Assembly: GCF_002127655.1 (NCBI RefSeq)
Contig: NZ_NEHB01000002.1
Span: 293,251 to 357,250, forward strand
Direction: 5' to 3'
Length of the DNA: 64,000 nt
DNA from: Janthinobacterium sp. GW456P
GTDB lineage: Bacteria; Pseudomonadota; Gammaproteobacteria; Burkholderiales; Burkholderiaceae_D
This document shows positions 33,425 to 43,032 of this stretch, in pieces (position 1 is the first letter of the stretch; each line of letters starts with the position of its first letter). The notes under the pieces are model-generated. The model saw only the letters and a program-made list of their open reading frames with translations. It was not told where the DNA came from and made no database searches. The position numbers and the translations under genes were made by a program.

Positions 33425-33768
33425 TGCCGCGCCAGGCGCAGCACCTCGGGCGTGGCTTCAACGATATCGATCACGTCCTGCTTCCCTGCGGCGTCCCCCA
33501 GGGCATAGCGCCCCATGCCCAGCGGCACCAGCCGGACAGGTGGTCCGGCGCGGGGACGGTCATCGGGACCGGGCGCCATGCTCGTCCATGTCGCGTCTCC
33601 CGGCGACATGGCACCAGCCGGCGCGCCAAACTCCAGCACCTTGCGCCCCTTGCGGCTGGGAGGAAAGGCGAAGGTGGCCGTGGGCCGGTACACCTCGATA
33701 CCATCGGCATCCTCCTCGAAGGAATGGGTCCAGCTGCCGCTGGGCAAAGCCGTTGTCATACCGTGCAT
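33415..33768 (-). CDS. Small protein of unknown function
   Basis: 117 residues, no signal peptide or membrane segment. Contains THSFEEDADGIEVYRPTATF followed by PPSRKGRKVLEFG, a pattern I associate with a family of small uncharacterised bacterial proteins. It may start at the first ATG or at the Met four codons in. The next gene in this direction is the M43 protease, ending 26 bases upstream at 33795, so the two could share a transcript. Confidence 0.6.
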   Translation of the reverse strand: MHGMTTALPSGSWTHSFEEDADGIEVYRPTATFAFPPSRKGRKVLEFGAPAGAMSPGDATWTSMAPGPDDRPRAGPPVRLVPLGMGRYALGDAAGKQDVIDIVEATPEVLRLARHQG

Positions 33769-33794
33769 GCCGCCTCCCGTTTAACGCATTGACG

Positions 33795-36110
33795 TCAGAA
33801 ACACGATACCACGCCGCCCAGGCTTTCATAGCCGCTCACCGAGGGCGACCAGGCCGTGCCGTTCCACGCCTTGTGGAACAGCGCGCCATTCGTCCCCGTG
33901 ACAAACACGTCGAGGCGGTTCGGCGCCCAGGCCGTGGCGCGCGGACGCGAGGTGCATACGCCGCCCAGGCTTTCAAAGCCCGTCAGCGACGGCGTCCAGG
34001 CGCTGCCGTTCCACGCCTTGTGGTACAGCGCGCTATCGGTGCCGATGACGAACAGGTCGAGCCGGTTGGGCGCCCACGATACGGCTTCCACTTCGCCCAC
34101 GCAGATGCCGCCCAGGCGTTCGAAGCCATCGTTGGACGGCCCCCATTTGGCGCCATCCCACCACTTGTGGTACAGGGCGCCATCGGTGCCCGTAACAAAA
34201 ACGTCGAGGCGGTTCGGTCCCCAGGCCACCGCCTTCGGCGACGAAGTGCAAATGCCGCCCAGGCGCTCGTAGCCCGTCAGCGACGGTCCCCAGGCCGTGC
34301 CGTTCCACCACTTGTGGTACAGGGCCCGGTCCGTGCCGATGACGAAGACGTCGAGGCGGTTCGGCCCCCACGCCACGGCTTCCGGCTGGCCCAGGCAGAT
34401 GCCGCCCATGGCTTCGTAGCCCGTCAGCGAAGGCCCCCAGGCGGACCCGTTCCACCACTTGTGATACAGGCCGCGGTCCGTGCCGACGACAAACACGTCG
34501 AGGCGGTCCGGTCCCCAGGCCACGGCGCGCGGGTCGCCCACGCACAAGCCGCCCATCGCTTCATAGCCGGTCAGCGACGGTCCCCAGGCCGTGCCGTTCC
34601 ACCATTTATGGAACAAGCCGCTATCGGTGCCCGTGACGAATACGTCGAGCCGGTTCGGCGCCCACGACACCACCTGCGGGGCACTGGTACAGATGCCGCC
34701 CTGCCCTTCATAGCCGGTGACGGACGGCGCCCAGGCCGTGCCGTTCCAGGCCTTGTGGTACAGCGCGCGGTCGGTGCCCAGCACGAAGACGTCGAGGCGG
34801 TTCGCGCCCCAGGCCACGACGGGGGAGGAGCTCTGGCGCGGCGTGGCGCCCGTGCCGCCCGTTCCCGTGCCGATGCTGGCGCGCGGACCGTCGAGGCAGG
34901 CCTGCATACGCGCCACCTGGCCCGCCGTGAACATGAACATGGCGGGATCGTCGACATAATCCATGTAGTTCATGAACATGTCGCCATTCGGCCCGTTACT
35001 GCAGGAAATGTGCGGGAACGAAGGTTGCCCAGTGTTCGGGCCGCCTTGGTTCGGCGTATCGGCCACGTTGTCCGTGCCCGAGCAGCCGGTGCCGTCGTCG
35101 CCCCAGATATGGTTCAGGTTCAGCCAGTGGCCGATTTCGTGCGTGGCCGTGCGCCCCAGGTGGAACGGCGGCGCCGCCGTGCCCGTCGTGCCGAAGGCCG
35201 ATTGCAGGATCACCACGCCGTCGGTGGCGGCCGGGCCGCCGGGAAACTGCGCGTAGCCGAGCAGGCCGCCGCCCAGCTGGCAGACCCAGATATTCAGGTA
35301 GGTGTCGGCCGGCCAGGCATTCATGCCGCCCGTCGCCTGCGATTTGACGGCATCGTCGGCGCCAAACGAGGCCACCGTCGTCTGGCGCCGCTCGATGCCG
35401 CTGGTGGCCGCGCCGTTCGGATCGGTCGTGGCCAGCGCGAATTCCACGCGCGCATCGGCCGTCAGCGGCAAAAATGGCGCCGGCGTGCTGTTCACATCCG
35501 GATTGACGCGCCGGAAATCACGGTTCAGCACATCGATCTGGCTGGCGATCTGCGCATCCGAAATATTCTGCGCGGCCGTATTCCACACCACGTGCACGAC
35601 CACCGGTATCTGCGTCACGCCGGAACGTGCCGCAATGCTGCCGTCGCCCTCGTAGAGACCGGCCAGGTTTTCAATATCGGCGCGCACGCTCGCATACGAT
35701 GGATCTTCCGTCAGCAGGCGGCGATGCACGTCCATCGTGGCGCAGGTGCGCACCTGCGGCGTGCCGCCGCCCTGGCCGCCACCGTCGCCGCCCATGCCGC
35801 CTGCGCCGCCCCCGCCATCGCGGTCGCCCCCCATGCCGCCGCCATCGCCCACGTGCATGCAACTGGCGCCGGCCATGCCCTGCGATGCCTGCTGCATGCC
35901 GCCGCCCGGCATGCTCCCCGCGCTGCCAGCTGCGACATGGGTGGCGGCCTGGTCTGCGTAAGACATGCCCAGGCGCGGCCCCGGCATGGCGCCGGCACCG
36001 GCCGCATCGGTGTCGGCATGCACGTCGCCCTCGACCGGCATGGACTGCATGGCCGGCGCGCCTTCCGCCGAACCGGTGGCCGGTGATTTTTTCGTTTTAG
36101 CGGTGCTCAT
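33795..36110 (-). CDS. M43-type zinc metalloprotease with C-terminal seven-repeat propeller lectin-like domain
   Basis: 771 residues. The first 130 or so are Gly/Met/Ala-rich with no obvious signal peptide. The protease domain (about 140-400) has H324-E325-I-G-H328-W-L-N-L-N-H334 and the Met-turn segment MNYMDYVDD, with a [17 protein letters not shown] start, as in cytophagalysin / pappalysin (M43) enzymes. After a short TG-rich linker come seven repeats of about 49 residues, pattern [30 protein letters not shown], like the PLL fucose-binding propellers. AAGGAG lies ahead of the ATG at 36110. Probably a secreted, glycan-targeted protease; the export route is not evident. Confidence 0.87.
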   Translation of the reverse strand: MSTAKTKKSPATGSAEGAPAMQSMPVEGDVHADTDAAGAGAMPGPRLGMSYADQAATHVAAGSAGSMPGGGMQQASQGMAGASCMHVGDGGGMGGDRDGGGGAGGMGGDGGGQGGGTPQVRTCATMDVHRRLLTEDPSYASVRADIENLAGLYEGDGSIAARSGVTQIPVVVHVVWNTAAQNISDAQIASQIDVLNRDFRRVNPDVNSTPAPFLPLTADARVEFALATTDPNGAATSGIERRQTTVASFGADDAVKSQATGGMNAWPADTYLNIWVCQLGGGLLGYAQFPGGPAATDGVVILQSAFGTTGTAAPPFHLGRTATHEIGHWLNLNHIWGDDGTGCSGTDNVADTPNQGGPNTGQPSFPHISCSNGPNGDMFMNYMDYVDDPAMFMFTAGQVARMQACLDGPRASIGTGTGGTGATPRQSSSPVVAWGANRLDVFVLGTDRALYHKAWNGTAWAPSVTGYEGQGGICTSAPQVVSWAPNRLDVFVTGTDSGLFHKWWNGTAWGPSLTGYEAMGGLCVGDPRAVAWGPDRLDVFVVGTDRGLYHKWWNGSAWGPSLTGYEAMGGICLGQPEAVAWGPNRLDVFVIGTDRALYHKWWNGTAWGPSLTGYERLGGICTSSPKAVAWGPNRLDVFVTGTDGALYHKWWDGAKWGPSNDGFERLGGICVGEVEAVSWAPNRLDLFVIGTDSALYHKAWNGSAWTPSLTGFESLGGVCTSRPRATAWAPNRLDVFVTGTNGALFHKAWNGTAWSPSVSGYESLGGVVSCF
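33798..34832. repeat. Seven tandem 147-base coding repeats (propeller blades)
   Basis: Inside the M43 protease gene, the unit of about 49 codons recurs seven times with strong DNA identity (for example the block encoding NRLDVFV and the one encoding WNGTAW). Seven units fit a closed seven-bladed beta-propeller. Confidence 0.88.
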
Positions 36111-36218
36111 GATGTCTCCTTCGTCTGTTGGCCAGTTCACTATGGCACGGCGAAAAGAGGAGCATTTGCGCCAGATCAAGACTGGCAAGCGGTGCCCGGG
36201 AAAAGTGGCAGACGAAAA

Positions 36219-36243
36219 AAAAGACAGCCGAAGCTGTCTTTTT
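36219..36243 (-). terminator. Rho-independent terminator of the Lys/Ala-rich protein gene
   Basis: Stem AAAAGACAGC / GCTGTCTTTT around a TTCG loop (minus strand), followed by more T. It lies about 30 bases after the stop at 36275 and resembles the parC terminator in stem and loop. Confidence 0.85.
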
Positions 36244-36274
36244 GGCTTGCAGGCCGTGGCCCGCAAACGGGGAA

Positions 36275-36751
36275 TTACTTGGCGGCGGCGGCCTTGACTT
36301 CAGCGTCGGCCTTGGCCTTGGCTTCTTCCGTCTTGGTGGCGGCGAGGGCTTTGTCGGCGTTCGCTTCGACTTTTTCCTTGGCGACCTTGGCATCGGCTTT
36401 TACGGCAGCCTTGGTGGCTTTCGCATCGGCCTTGGCGGCAGCCTTGTCAGCCTTGGCTTGCGCCTTCATCTTGTCTTCCGCATCGGCATCGACCACTTTG
36501 TCGTGAGCCTTGGCCTTGGTTTTATTGGCCTTGTGCTGGGCGTCGGCTTTCTTTTCGTCTGCCTTCATTTCGGCCTTGGCGACGTTGGCGTCAGCCTTCG
36601 CATCGACTTTGGCTTCCTTGTTGGCAGCCTTGTTGATGTCATGTTGCGCAGATGCCTGGGCGCTGGCAACGGCTGGGGTGGCTGGCGCCGTTTGCGCGAT
36701 GGCAGCGGTGGCAAACAGGGTAGCGATCAGGGCGGCGAGTAATTTGTTCAT
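36275..36751 (-). CDS. Exported Lys/Ala-rich helical protein
   Basis: 158 residues. A clear signal peptide ([20 protein letters not shown]) is followed by a low-complexity chain of Ala, Lys, Asp and Glu with repeated KADAK / KAxAKAD units, predicted as one long charged helix or coiled coil. AGGA precedes the ATG at 36751. It resembles histone-H1-like or colicin-import (TolA-like) low-complexity proteins, so homology by composition would mislead. Periplasmic location is likely; function unknown. Monocistronic with its own terminator. Confidence 0.75.
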   Translation of the reverse strand: MNKLLAALIATLFATAAIAQTAPATPAVASAQASAQHDINKAANKEAKVDAKADANVAKAEMKADEKKADAQHKANKTKAKAHDKVVDADAEDKMKAQAKADKAAAKADAKATKAAVKADAKVAKEKVEANADKALAATKTEEAKAKADAEVKAAAAK

Positions 36752-36955
36752 GATGAGTCCTTTCAATATGGTTTAATTTTATTCTTACTAAAGGCGGGCA
36801 AAATGTTCAAAATTTGCCAGGCATCGCGCTGTTTCTGAGGTAGCGCAATGGCATGACTTCATAGTAAAGAGAATAGGCAAACCACACAGTGCGTTAGCGC
36901 ACTCAACGAGAAATATGTGCAAATCGGCAAATTTCGCGTCGAGCAGCGCATGGGC

Positions 36956-38173
36956 TTACATGCTGACGGCCAAGGCCGCGTGGCGCGCCGCCACCCACTC
37001 CTCGTTGGCCGGCTCCACGCCCACCACGATGCGGCTGGCATCGCTGGAAATACGGCTGGCGTTGCGCGCATTGGCCTCGCCATCGAGCACGGGGCCGATA
37101 AAACCCAGTTCGGCGCAGATACGCTGGCGCAGCTCGGCGCTGTGCTCGCCGATACCGGCCGTAAACACCAGCATGTCCAGTCCACCGAGCACGGCCGTCA
37201 GGGCGCCGATCTCGCGCACGATGCGGCGGATATATAAAGCCAGCGCGGCGCGGATGCGCTCGCCCGTGGCATCCTGCCGGTCCTGCTGCGCCAGCAAGAC
37301 CGGCGGATCGGCCGACACGCCCGACACGCCCAGCAAGCCCGACTCGTGGTACAGCACATGCGCCACTTTTTCCAGCGACAGCTTTTCGATTTCCATCAGG
37401 TAGATCACGGCGCCCGGATCGAGCGCACCGCAGCGCGTGCCCATCATCAGGCCGTCGAGCGCGGAAAATCCCATGGTCGTGGCCACGCTGCGCAAATTGT
37501 CCATGGCGCACAGGCTGGCGCCGCTGCCCAGGTGGGCGACGATGACCTTGCCGCGCGCGGCAGCACCAAAACGCCGCTCCAGCACCAGCGACTGGTATTC
37601 GTAGGACAGACCGTGGAAACCATAGCGGCGCAAGCCCCGCTCCCACGCATCGTAAGGCAGGGCCAGCATCTGCTCGACCTGCGGCACCGTGTGGTGGAAG
37701 GCCGTGTCGAAGCACGCCACCTGGGCGATGTCGGGGCGCGACTCGAGCAGCACCTCGATCGCCTCCAGGGCAAACGGCTGGTGCAGGGGCGCCAGCGGCA
37801 CATAGCTTTTCAGGTCGGCCAGCACGGCAAAATCGATGCGCACGGGAGCGAAATACTTGCTGCCGCCATGCACCACGCGGTGCGCCACGGCGCGCAAGGG
37901 ACGCCCGGCCAGCTGCGCCACGACTTGCGCGCGGATGTATTCGAGGGCAGCGTGATGGGGCTGCACCGGGTCCAGCTGCAGGGCCAGCGCCGGCAGGCCG
38001 CCGGCGCGGTAGGTGGCGTTTTCGCGGCCGATGCCTTCGACCTTGCCGCTCCATTGCGCCTGCTGCGGCAGCACGCCGTCCGCCTGCTCGAACAGGGCGA
38101 ACTTGATGCTCGACGAGCCGCAATTGAGCACCAGGATCAGGGTGCCGTCGGCGTGGGTGATTGGCGCGTTCAT
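36956..38173 (-). CDS. ackA: Acetate kinase
   Basis: 405 residues. ASKHA-fold signatures: VLNCGSSSIKFALF at the N-terminus, VVHGGSKYF, CFDTAFHHTVP, YGFHGLSYEY, VIVAHLGSGASLCAM and DGLMMGTRCGALDPG. Makes ATP from acetyl phosphate. The start at 38173 overlaps the end of the phosphotransacetylase gene by 4 bases. Last gene of the long leftward set that begins near 49300, so probably used for substrate-level phosphorylation when oxygen is low. Confidence 0.95.
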   Translation of the reverse strand: MNAPITHADGTLILVLNCGSSSIKFALFEQADGVLPQQAQWSGKVEGIGRENATYRAGGLPALALQLDPVQPHHAALEYIRAQVVAQLAGRPLRAVAHRVVHGGSKYFAPVRIDFAVLADLKSYVPLAPLHQPFALEAIEVLLESRPDIAQVACFDTAFHHTVPQVEQMLALPYDAWERGLRRYGFHGLSYEYQSLVLERRFGAAARGKVIVAHLGSGASLCAMDNLRSVATTMGFSALDGLMMGTRCGALDPGAVIYLMEIEKLSLEKVAHVLYHESGLLGVSGVSADPPVLLAQQDRQDATGERIRAALALYIRRIVREIGALTAVLGGLDMLVFTAGIGEHSAELRQRICAELGFIGPVLDGEANARNASRISSDASRIVVGVEPANEEWVAARHAALAVSM

Positions 38174-39585
38174 GGCGGCGTGCTCCGGTAGTGATTGGCC
38201 AGCATCACGGCGATGGCGCACGAGGCGATGCGGCTGGCGCGCGAATCGGCGCGGCTGGTGAGGATGACGGGGATCTTCGCGCCCAGCACGATGCCGGCGC
38301 TGTCCGCGTCGCCCATGTATTCAAGCTGCTTGGCCAGCATGTTGCCGCTTTCCAGGTCGGGCACCAGCAGGATGTCGGCGCGGCCCGCCACTTCCGAGAC
38401 GATGCCCTTGACGGTGGCGGCGGCGATCGAGACGGCATTGTCGAAGGCCAGCGGGCCGTCGAGGATCGCGCCGGTAATTTGTCCCCGGTCGGCCATCTTG
38501 CACAGGGCGGCAGCGTCCAGGGTGGCCGGCATGTCCGCGTTCACCGTTTCCACGGCGGCCAGGATGGCCACGCGCGGCTGGGCCACGCCGATCACGTGCG
38601 CCAGGTCGATGGCGTTGCGCACGATGTCGGCCTTCATGGCCAGGTTGGGCGCGATATTGATGGCCGCATCCGTGATGATGAAGGGGCGCGGATAGGCGGG
38701 CGTCTGCATCAGGAAGCAGTGGCTGATGCGGCGCTTGGTGCGCAGGCCGGCGCTGGCCGATAGCACGGCCGACATCAGTTCGTCCGTGTGCAGGCTGCCC
38801 TTCATCAAGGCTTCCACTTCTCCCTTGCCGGCCAGCTCGGCGCCGCGCGCGGCGGCCGCATGGCTATGTTCGACGTCCTCGATGACGATGCCGGCCAGGC
38901 TCAGGCCCGCCTCCAACGCCACCGCTTCCAGGCGCGCGCGCGGCGCCACCAGCACGGGCGTGATCAGGCCGGCCGCATGCGCGTCCAGCGCGCCCGACAG
39001 GCTCAGTGCATCGCAGGGGTGGATCACGGCGACCCGGATCGGCCCCAGGGTGCGCGCGTGTTCGAGCAGGCGCCGCGTGCCGTCGCCGTTATGCAGGCGC
39101 ACTTCGGGCAGGGTGGCGCGCGCCCGCTCGATCTGCTCGGCGGGCGCGATCACCTGCGCCTCGCCGTCGAGCACCACGGCGCCATGCTGGTTGACGCAGC
39201 GGCAAGCCAGGGTCACGTGGCGGCTGCGCGGCTCGCGCGCCGTGACGGTGACGCTGATGGCCAAGGTATCGCCCACGCGCACCGGTTGCAAAAAGCGCAG
39301 GGTCTGGCCCGTGTAGACCGTGCCGGCGCCGGGCAGGCGCGTGCCCAGCACGGCGGAAATGAGGGAGGCGCCCCACATGCCGTGCGCGATCACGCCCTGG
39401 TAGCGGGTCGCGGCGGCAAATTCCGTATCGAGGTGCTGCGGGTTATCGTCGCCCGACATCACGGCGAACAGGGCGATATCGTCCATGCTCAGGGTGCGCG
39501 TGATGCTGGCGGTGTCGCCGATGGCGATCTGGTCGAAGGTGCGGTTACGTACGATATTCAGATCGTCGTCTTGGGTAGTAGTCAT
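38170..39585 (-). CDS. Fused MaoC-type enoyl-CoA hydratase and phosphate acetyl/butyryltransferase
   Basis: 471 residues in two parts. Residues about 10-150 are a MaoC hotdog hydratase (MSGDDNPQHLDTEFA, GVIAHGMWGASLISAVLG). Residues about 165-470 are a Pta/Ptb domain (VEALMKGSLHTDELM, RRISHCFLMQTPAYPRPFIITDAAINIAP in part, ADILLVPDLESGNMLAKQL). It could hydrate an enoyl-CoA and transfer acyl groups from CoA to phosphate, feeding acetate kinase, which overlaps it by 4 bases. 9 bases after the DUF3141 gene. Confidence 0.93.
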   Translation of the reverse strand: MTTTQDDDLNIVRNRTFDQIAIGDTASITRTLSMDDIALFAVMSGDDNPQHLDTEFAAATRYQGVIAHGMWGASLISAVLGTRLPGAGTVYTGQTLRFLQPVRVGDTLAISVTVTAREPRSRHVTLACRCVNQHGAVVLDGEAQVIAPAEQIERARATLPEVRLHNGDGTRRLLEHARTLGPIRVAVIHPCDALSLSGALDAHAAGLITPVLVAPRARLEAVALEAGLSLAGIVIEDVEHSHAAAARGAELAGKGEVEALMKGSLHTDELMSAVLSASAGLRTKRRISHCFLMQTPAYPRPFIITDAAINIAPNLAMKADIVRNAIDLAHVIGVAQPRVAILAAVETVNADMPATLDAAALCKMADRGQITGAILDGPLAFDNAVSIAAATVKGIVSEVAGRADILLVPDLESGNMLAKQLEYMGDADSAGIVLGAKIPVILTSRADSRASRIASCAIAVMLANHYRSTPP

Positions 39586-39594
39586 CGTGGTCTT

Positions 39595-41859
39595 CTAGGC
39601 AGAGGTAATGTGTTTGGCCGGTTTGGCTTTGGGTCCGGCATGGGATGCGCGCACGTCCGGCGGCAGCGCCTTCGCCTGCGCCTTGATCGCGCGGTCGAAG
39701 ACGTCCAGCATCTGCTGCAGGCTCGCTTCCTCGTCCGGCGTCGGCGCCTCGGGCACTTGCAGCACCTGCTGCAGCCATTCGGCCAGCGCGCCGATGTCGT
39801 CCGGGTCGGCGCGCGACAGCAAGACGGGCAAGGCGGCGATGGCGGCGTCGAAATCATGCAGCATCAGGCGCGCCTGCTGGCGCACGATGCCGCGGAATTC
39901 TTCCATGCCGACCTCCTGCCGGTATTGCGGCTTGATCAATTTGAGGGCCAGGTTGACCCTGCGCTCGTCGGCGATCATGCGGAAGCGGTAGATGTAGAAC
40001 AGCGCGCGCACGGCCGCTTCCACCAGGCCGCCGCGCTGCATGTCCTCGTCCATCTTGCGCGTTTCGCAGCGCACGTATTCGCAATGCTCGGGCGAGATGC
40101 CCGGATGCGGGCGCGGCGGCGTGGCATCGCCGATGGACTGTCCCGTCAGCGCCTGCACCAGGGGCGAGCCGTACACCAGGTCGAAGGTGGTTTCCTGCAG
40201 CATGTCGCGCCAGTCGCGCCAGCCGTTCAAGCCGGCCGTGATGGCGCCGGAAACGGCTTCCTGCATGGCCAGCAGCGGGTTGTCGGTCGATACCGGCTGG
40301 CGGTGCGCGCGCACCTTCTCCGCCTCCCTGGCCACCAGCCTGGCCAGCGGATTGTGATCGGTCCAGCGCTCGTACGACACGCGCAGCGGATGCGCAAGCT
40401 GCAGGAAGCGCGCGGTCTGCGGCGTGACCATGGCGCGCACCCACGGCTGCGCGAACGTGCGGTACAAGGCCAGGTTCACCTCGGATACGCGCGCGGCGGC
40501 GGCGAACTTGCGGTCGTTTTCCACGCTGGGCTGCACGATGGCGCGCACGTCCTCGATGCCGCGGTGCTCGACCTGCAGCACATAATCTCCGCTGGCCAGA
40601 TCGGCGTTCGGCGTGTCGGGCGTCTTGTCGACGATCCGCGCTTCATAGATACCGGCCGGCAGCAGGTTGATCAGGTCGATATTGCTGGCGAATTTCTGGT
40701 GTTCCTTGTGTCCCACCTTGGCCGAGACGAAGATGCCCAGGTGGCCGATGCTGTCGTGCACGGCGTACACGATGGTCTGGTCGTGCATCAGCACATCCTT
40801 GTCATCGCGGTACAGGTCCGTGATCCAGCCCAGCGCCTGCGGCGGCGGCGTAATGTTGTCGCCATTCGAGCAGAACACGACGATGGGCGAACGGATATTG
40901 CGCAAGTCCAGGCGCACGCCGTCGGCGGTGATCAATTCGGCCGTGGCCAGGCGGTTGCCGATGAACAGATTATCGACGATGTACTGCATCTCGACGTCAT
41001 TGAGGAAGACGTGGCCGCCCCAGTATTTTTCAAATTCCAGGTAGCGGGGCGCTTCCGTATCGATGTTCGCGTACAGGTTGTACTGCTTGCTCCACAGGGT
41101 ATTGGCCGGGTTGAGCTTTTCGAAATTCTGCACCAGACTGGCGCCGTCGAAGCGGCCGTTGCCCAGGTCGCCGGCCAGCGCCGTGGCCCAGCTGCCGCCC
41201 ATCAGGCCGCCCGCGTAGCGCATCGGATTGCGGCCATGCCAGCCGGCCCAGTAAGACACGGGCGCGCCGGCCACGATGATGGGGCCGAACAGCTCCGGGC
41301 GCATGGCCGCCGTCATGAGGATTTGCCAGCCAGCCTGGCAATTGCCGATGACGACGGGCTTGCCCTCGCTCTGCGGATGCAAGGCGATGACTTTTTCCAG
41401 GAAGGCCGCCTCCGCGTGCATCACGTCTTCCACCGTCTGTCCCGGCACGGGATCGGGCAGGAAGCCGATGAAGTAGCACGGATGGCCGGCGCGCAGGGCC
41501 ACGCCGATCTCGCTCTCGGCCTTGAAGCCGCCGATGCCGGGACCGTGTCCCGCGCGCGGATCGACGACGACAAAAGGGCGCTTCGATGGATCAGGCTCGG
41601 GCGCATCGGGTGTCAGTATCCGCGCCAGGCCGTAGTTGACGGGGCGCGCCAGCTCCAGGCCCGACATCACCAGTTCGGCGGGGAAGTCCAGCACGTTCGG
41701 CACTTCCTCGGCCAGGTGCTCCTGGTACTGGTTGCCGCGCCGGCGCATCACGTCCGCGTACAGCACGATGCGCTGCCACGAGTCGCGCGCATAGTCGCCC
41801 AGCACACCCAGCGACGGCAAGCCGCCGGTGGAGAAAAATGGTGCAGCTTCGATCTTCAT
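39595..41859 (-). CDS. DUF3141 protein, PHA-synthase-like alpha/beta hydrolase fold
   Basis: 754 residues. The N-terminal two-thirds look like an alpha/beta hydrolase related to polyhydroxyalkanoate synthases: PFVVVDPRAGHGPGIGG, FLPDPVPGQT, the nucleophile elbow VIGNCQAGWQ with Cys174, then FCSNGDNITPPPQALGW and HDSIGHLGIFV (acid and His regions). The C-terminal part is helical and charged. AGGA sits 7 bases before the ATG at 41859, better than the ATG at 41874. DUF3141 genes often accompany pta-ack, as here. Activity unproven; acyl transfer or hydrolysis with CoA esters is plausible. Confidence 0.87.
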   Translation of the reverse strand: MKIEAAPFFSTGGLPSLGVLGDYARDSWQRIVLYADVMRRRGNQYQEHLAEEVPNVLDFPAELVMSGLELARPVNYGLARILTPDAPEPDPSKRPFVVVDPRAGHGPGIGGFKAESEIGVALRAGHPCYFIGFLPDPVPGQTVEDVMHAEAAFLEKVIALHPQSEGKPVVIGNCQAGWQILMTAAMRPELFGPIIVAGAPVSYWAGWHGRNPMRYAGGLMGGSWATALAGDLGNGRFDGASLVQNFEKLNPANTLWSKQYNLYANIDTEAPRYLEFEKYWGGHVFLNDVEMQYIVDNLFIGNRLATAELITADGVRLDLRNIRSPIVVFCSNGDNITPPPQALGWITDLYRDDKDVLMHDQTIVYAVHDSIGHLGIFVSAKVGHKEHQKFASNIDLINLLPAGIYEARIVDKTPDTPNADLASGDYVLQVEHRGIEDVRAIVQPSVENDRKFAAAARVSEVNLALYRTFAQPWVRAMVTPQTARFLQLAHPLRVSYERWTDHNPLARLVAREAEKVRAHRQPVSTDNPLLAMQEAVSGAITAGLNGWRDWRDMLQETTFDLVYGSPLVQALTGQSIGDATPPRPHPGISPEHCEYVRCETRKMDEDMQRGGLVEAAVRALFYIYRFRMIADERRVNLALKLIKPQYRQEVGMEEFRGIVRQQARLMLHDFDAAIAALPVLLSRADPDDIGALAEWLQQVLQVPEAPTPDEEASLQQMLDVFDRAIKAQAKALPPDVRASHAGPKAKPAKHITSA

Positions 41860-41906
41860 GGCTATCCTTTTCATGCAAAAAACGCCGGACCATTCCGGCG
41901 CGGGGG

Positions 41907-43031
41907 CTACGCCATCTGGCTGATGGTCCTGCGAAAGCGCGCCAGCGCGAAGGCAAACAGGCCCGTGCCGATGGCCAGCAGGGCCAGGAACGGTTTCCAT
42001 ACCACGTCGATGCCGGCGCCCCGGTACAGAATCGCCTGGCTCAATTCGACGAAATGCGTGGTGGGGGCGATCAGCATGATGTTCTGCACCAGCTGCGGCA
42101 TGCTCTCGCGCGGCGTACTGCCGCCCGACAGCATCTGCAGCGGCAGCAGCACAAGGATCAAGAGCATGCCGAACTGCGGCATGCTGCGTGCCACGGTGGC
42201 GAGGAAAATGCCCATCGACGTGGTGGCGAACAGGTGCAGGGCCGCGCCGCACAGGAACAGCGCGATCGAGCCTTCGATCGGCACGTGCAGCATGCCGCGC
42301 ACCACCAGGTTCAGCGACAGGGCGGCGGCCAGCAGCACCACCAGGCCCATCGACCAGACCTTGCCCAGCATGATCTCGGCCGGCGTCACGGGCATCACCA
42401 GCAAATGCTCGATGGTGCCGTGTTCGCGCTCGCGGATCAGGGCCGCGCCGGTGAGGATGATCGACAGCATCGTCACCTGGTTGATGAGCTCCATCAGCGA
42501 GCCAAACCACGCCTGGCTCAGCGAGGGATTGAAGCGCGCGCGCATCACCAACTCCACGGGCGAGACGGTCGTGCCACGGTAGCGTTTGGCGAATTCGGCT
42601 ATTTCGCCGGCGACGATCTGCTGGATGTAGCCGCTGCCGCTGAAGGCCTGGCTCATGCGCGTGGCGTCCACGTTCAGCTGCAATTCCGCCTGGCGCCCGC
42701 CCAGCACGTCAGCCTGCAGCTTGGGCGGGATCGTCAGCACGAAGGTGTACCGGCCCGCATCGAGGCCCGCATCGACCTGGCTCTGGTTGATCATGGCCGG
42801 CGGCGTGAACTGGGGCGGGAAGAAGGCCGAGGCGATGCGCGCGGACAGCGGCGAGCCATCCTCGTCGACGATGGCGATCGAGGCCATGTGCAGGGTTTCC
42901 GGCTTGGCCGTGGCAGCCACGTAGATGGCCAAAGTGAACGTGTAGAGAATCAGGATCAGCATCATCGGGTCGCGGATCAGGCTCCAGATTTCCTTCACGC
43001 CCAGGCGGTAGATGTTTTCAAGGTGGCGCAT
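41907..43031 (-). CDS. ABC-2 type transport permease (YhhJ-like)
   Basis: 374 residues: one N-terminal membrane span, a periplasmic domain (about 45-170), then five to six spans with the ABC-2 signature region REREHGTIEHLLVMPVTPAEIMLGK. It pairs with the ATPase-permease fusion one base upstream, as YhhJ pairs with RbbA in E. coli. Likely part of a tripartite export system with the HlyD-like and TolC-like proteins. Substrate unknown. Confidence 0.9.
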   Translation of the reverse strand: MRHLENIYRLGVKEIWSLIRDPMMLILILYTFTLAIYVAATAKPETLHMASIAIVDEDGSPLSARIASAFFPPQFTPPAMINQSQVDAGLDAGRYTFVLTIPPKLQADVLGGRQAELQLNVDATRMSQAFSGSGYIQQIVAGEIAEFAKRYRGTTVSPVELVMRARFNPSLSQAWFGSLMELINQVTMLSIILTGAALIREREHGTIEHLLVMPVTPAEIMLGKVWSMGLVVLLAAALSLNLVVRGMLHVPIEGSIALFLCGAALHLFATTSMGIFLATVARSMPQFGMLLILVLLPLQMLSGGSTPRESMPQLVQNIMLIAPTTHFVELSQAILYRGAGIDVVWKPFLALLAIGTGLFAFALARFRRTISQMA

Positions 43032-43032
43032 A

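Noticed and set aside
33798..34832. A CRISPR-like pattern of regular repeats
   Set aside because: The 147-base units are contiguous coding repeats with no unique spacers, and they encode propeller blades.
33354..36086. A plus-strand open frame of about 910 codons with internal repeats
   Set aside because: The repeats are the complement of the propeller blades in the M43 protease gene, so they are not evidence for a second repeat protein.
38788..42582. A plus-strand open frame of about 1260 codons opposite the pta, DUF3141 and permease genes
   Set aside because: All three genes on the other strand have clear motifs and tight spacing; the long frame results from biased codon use.
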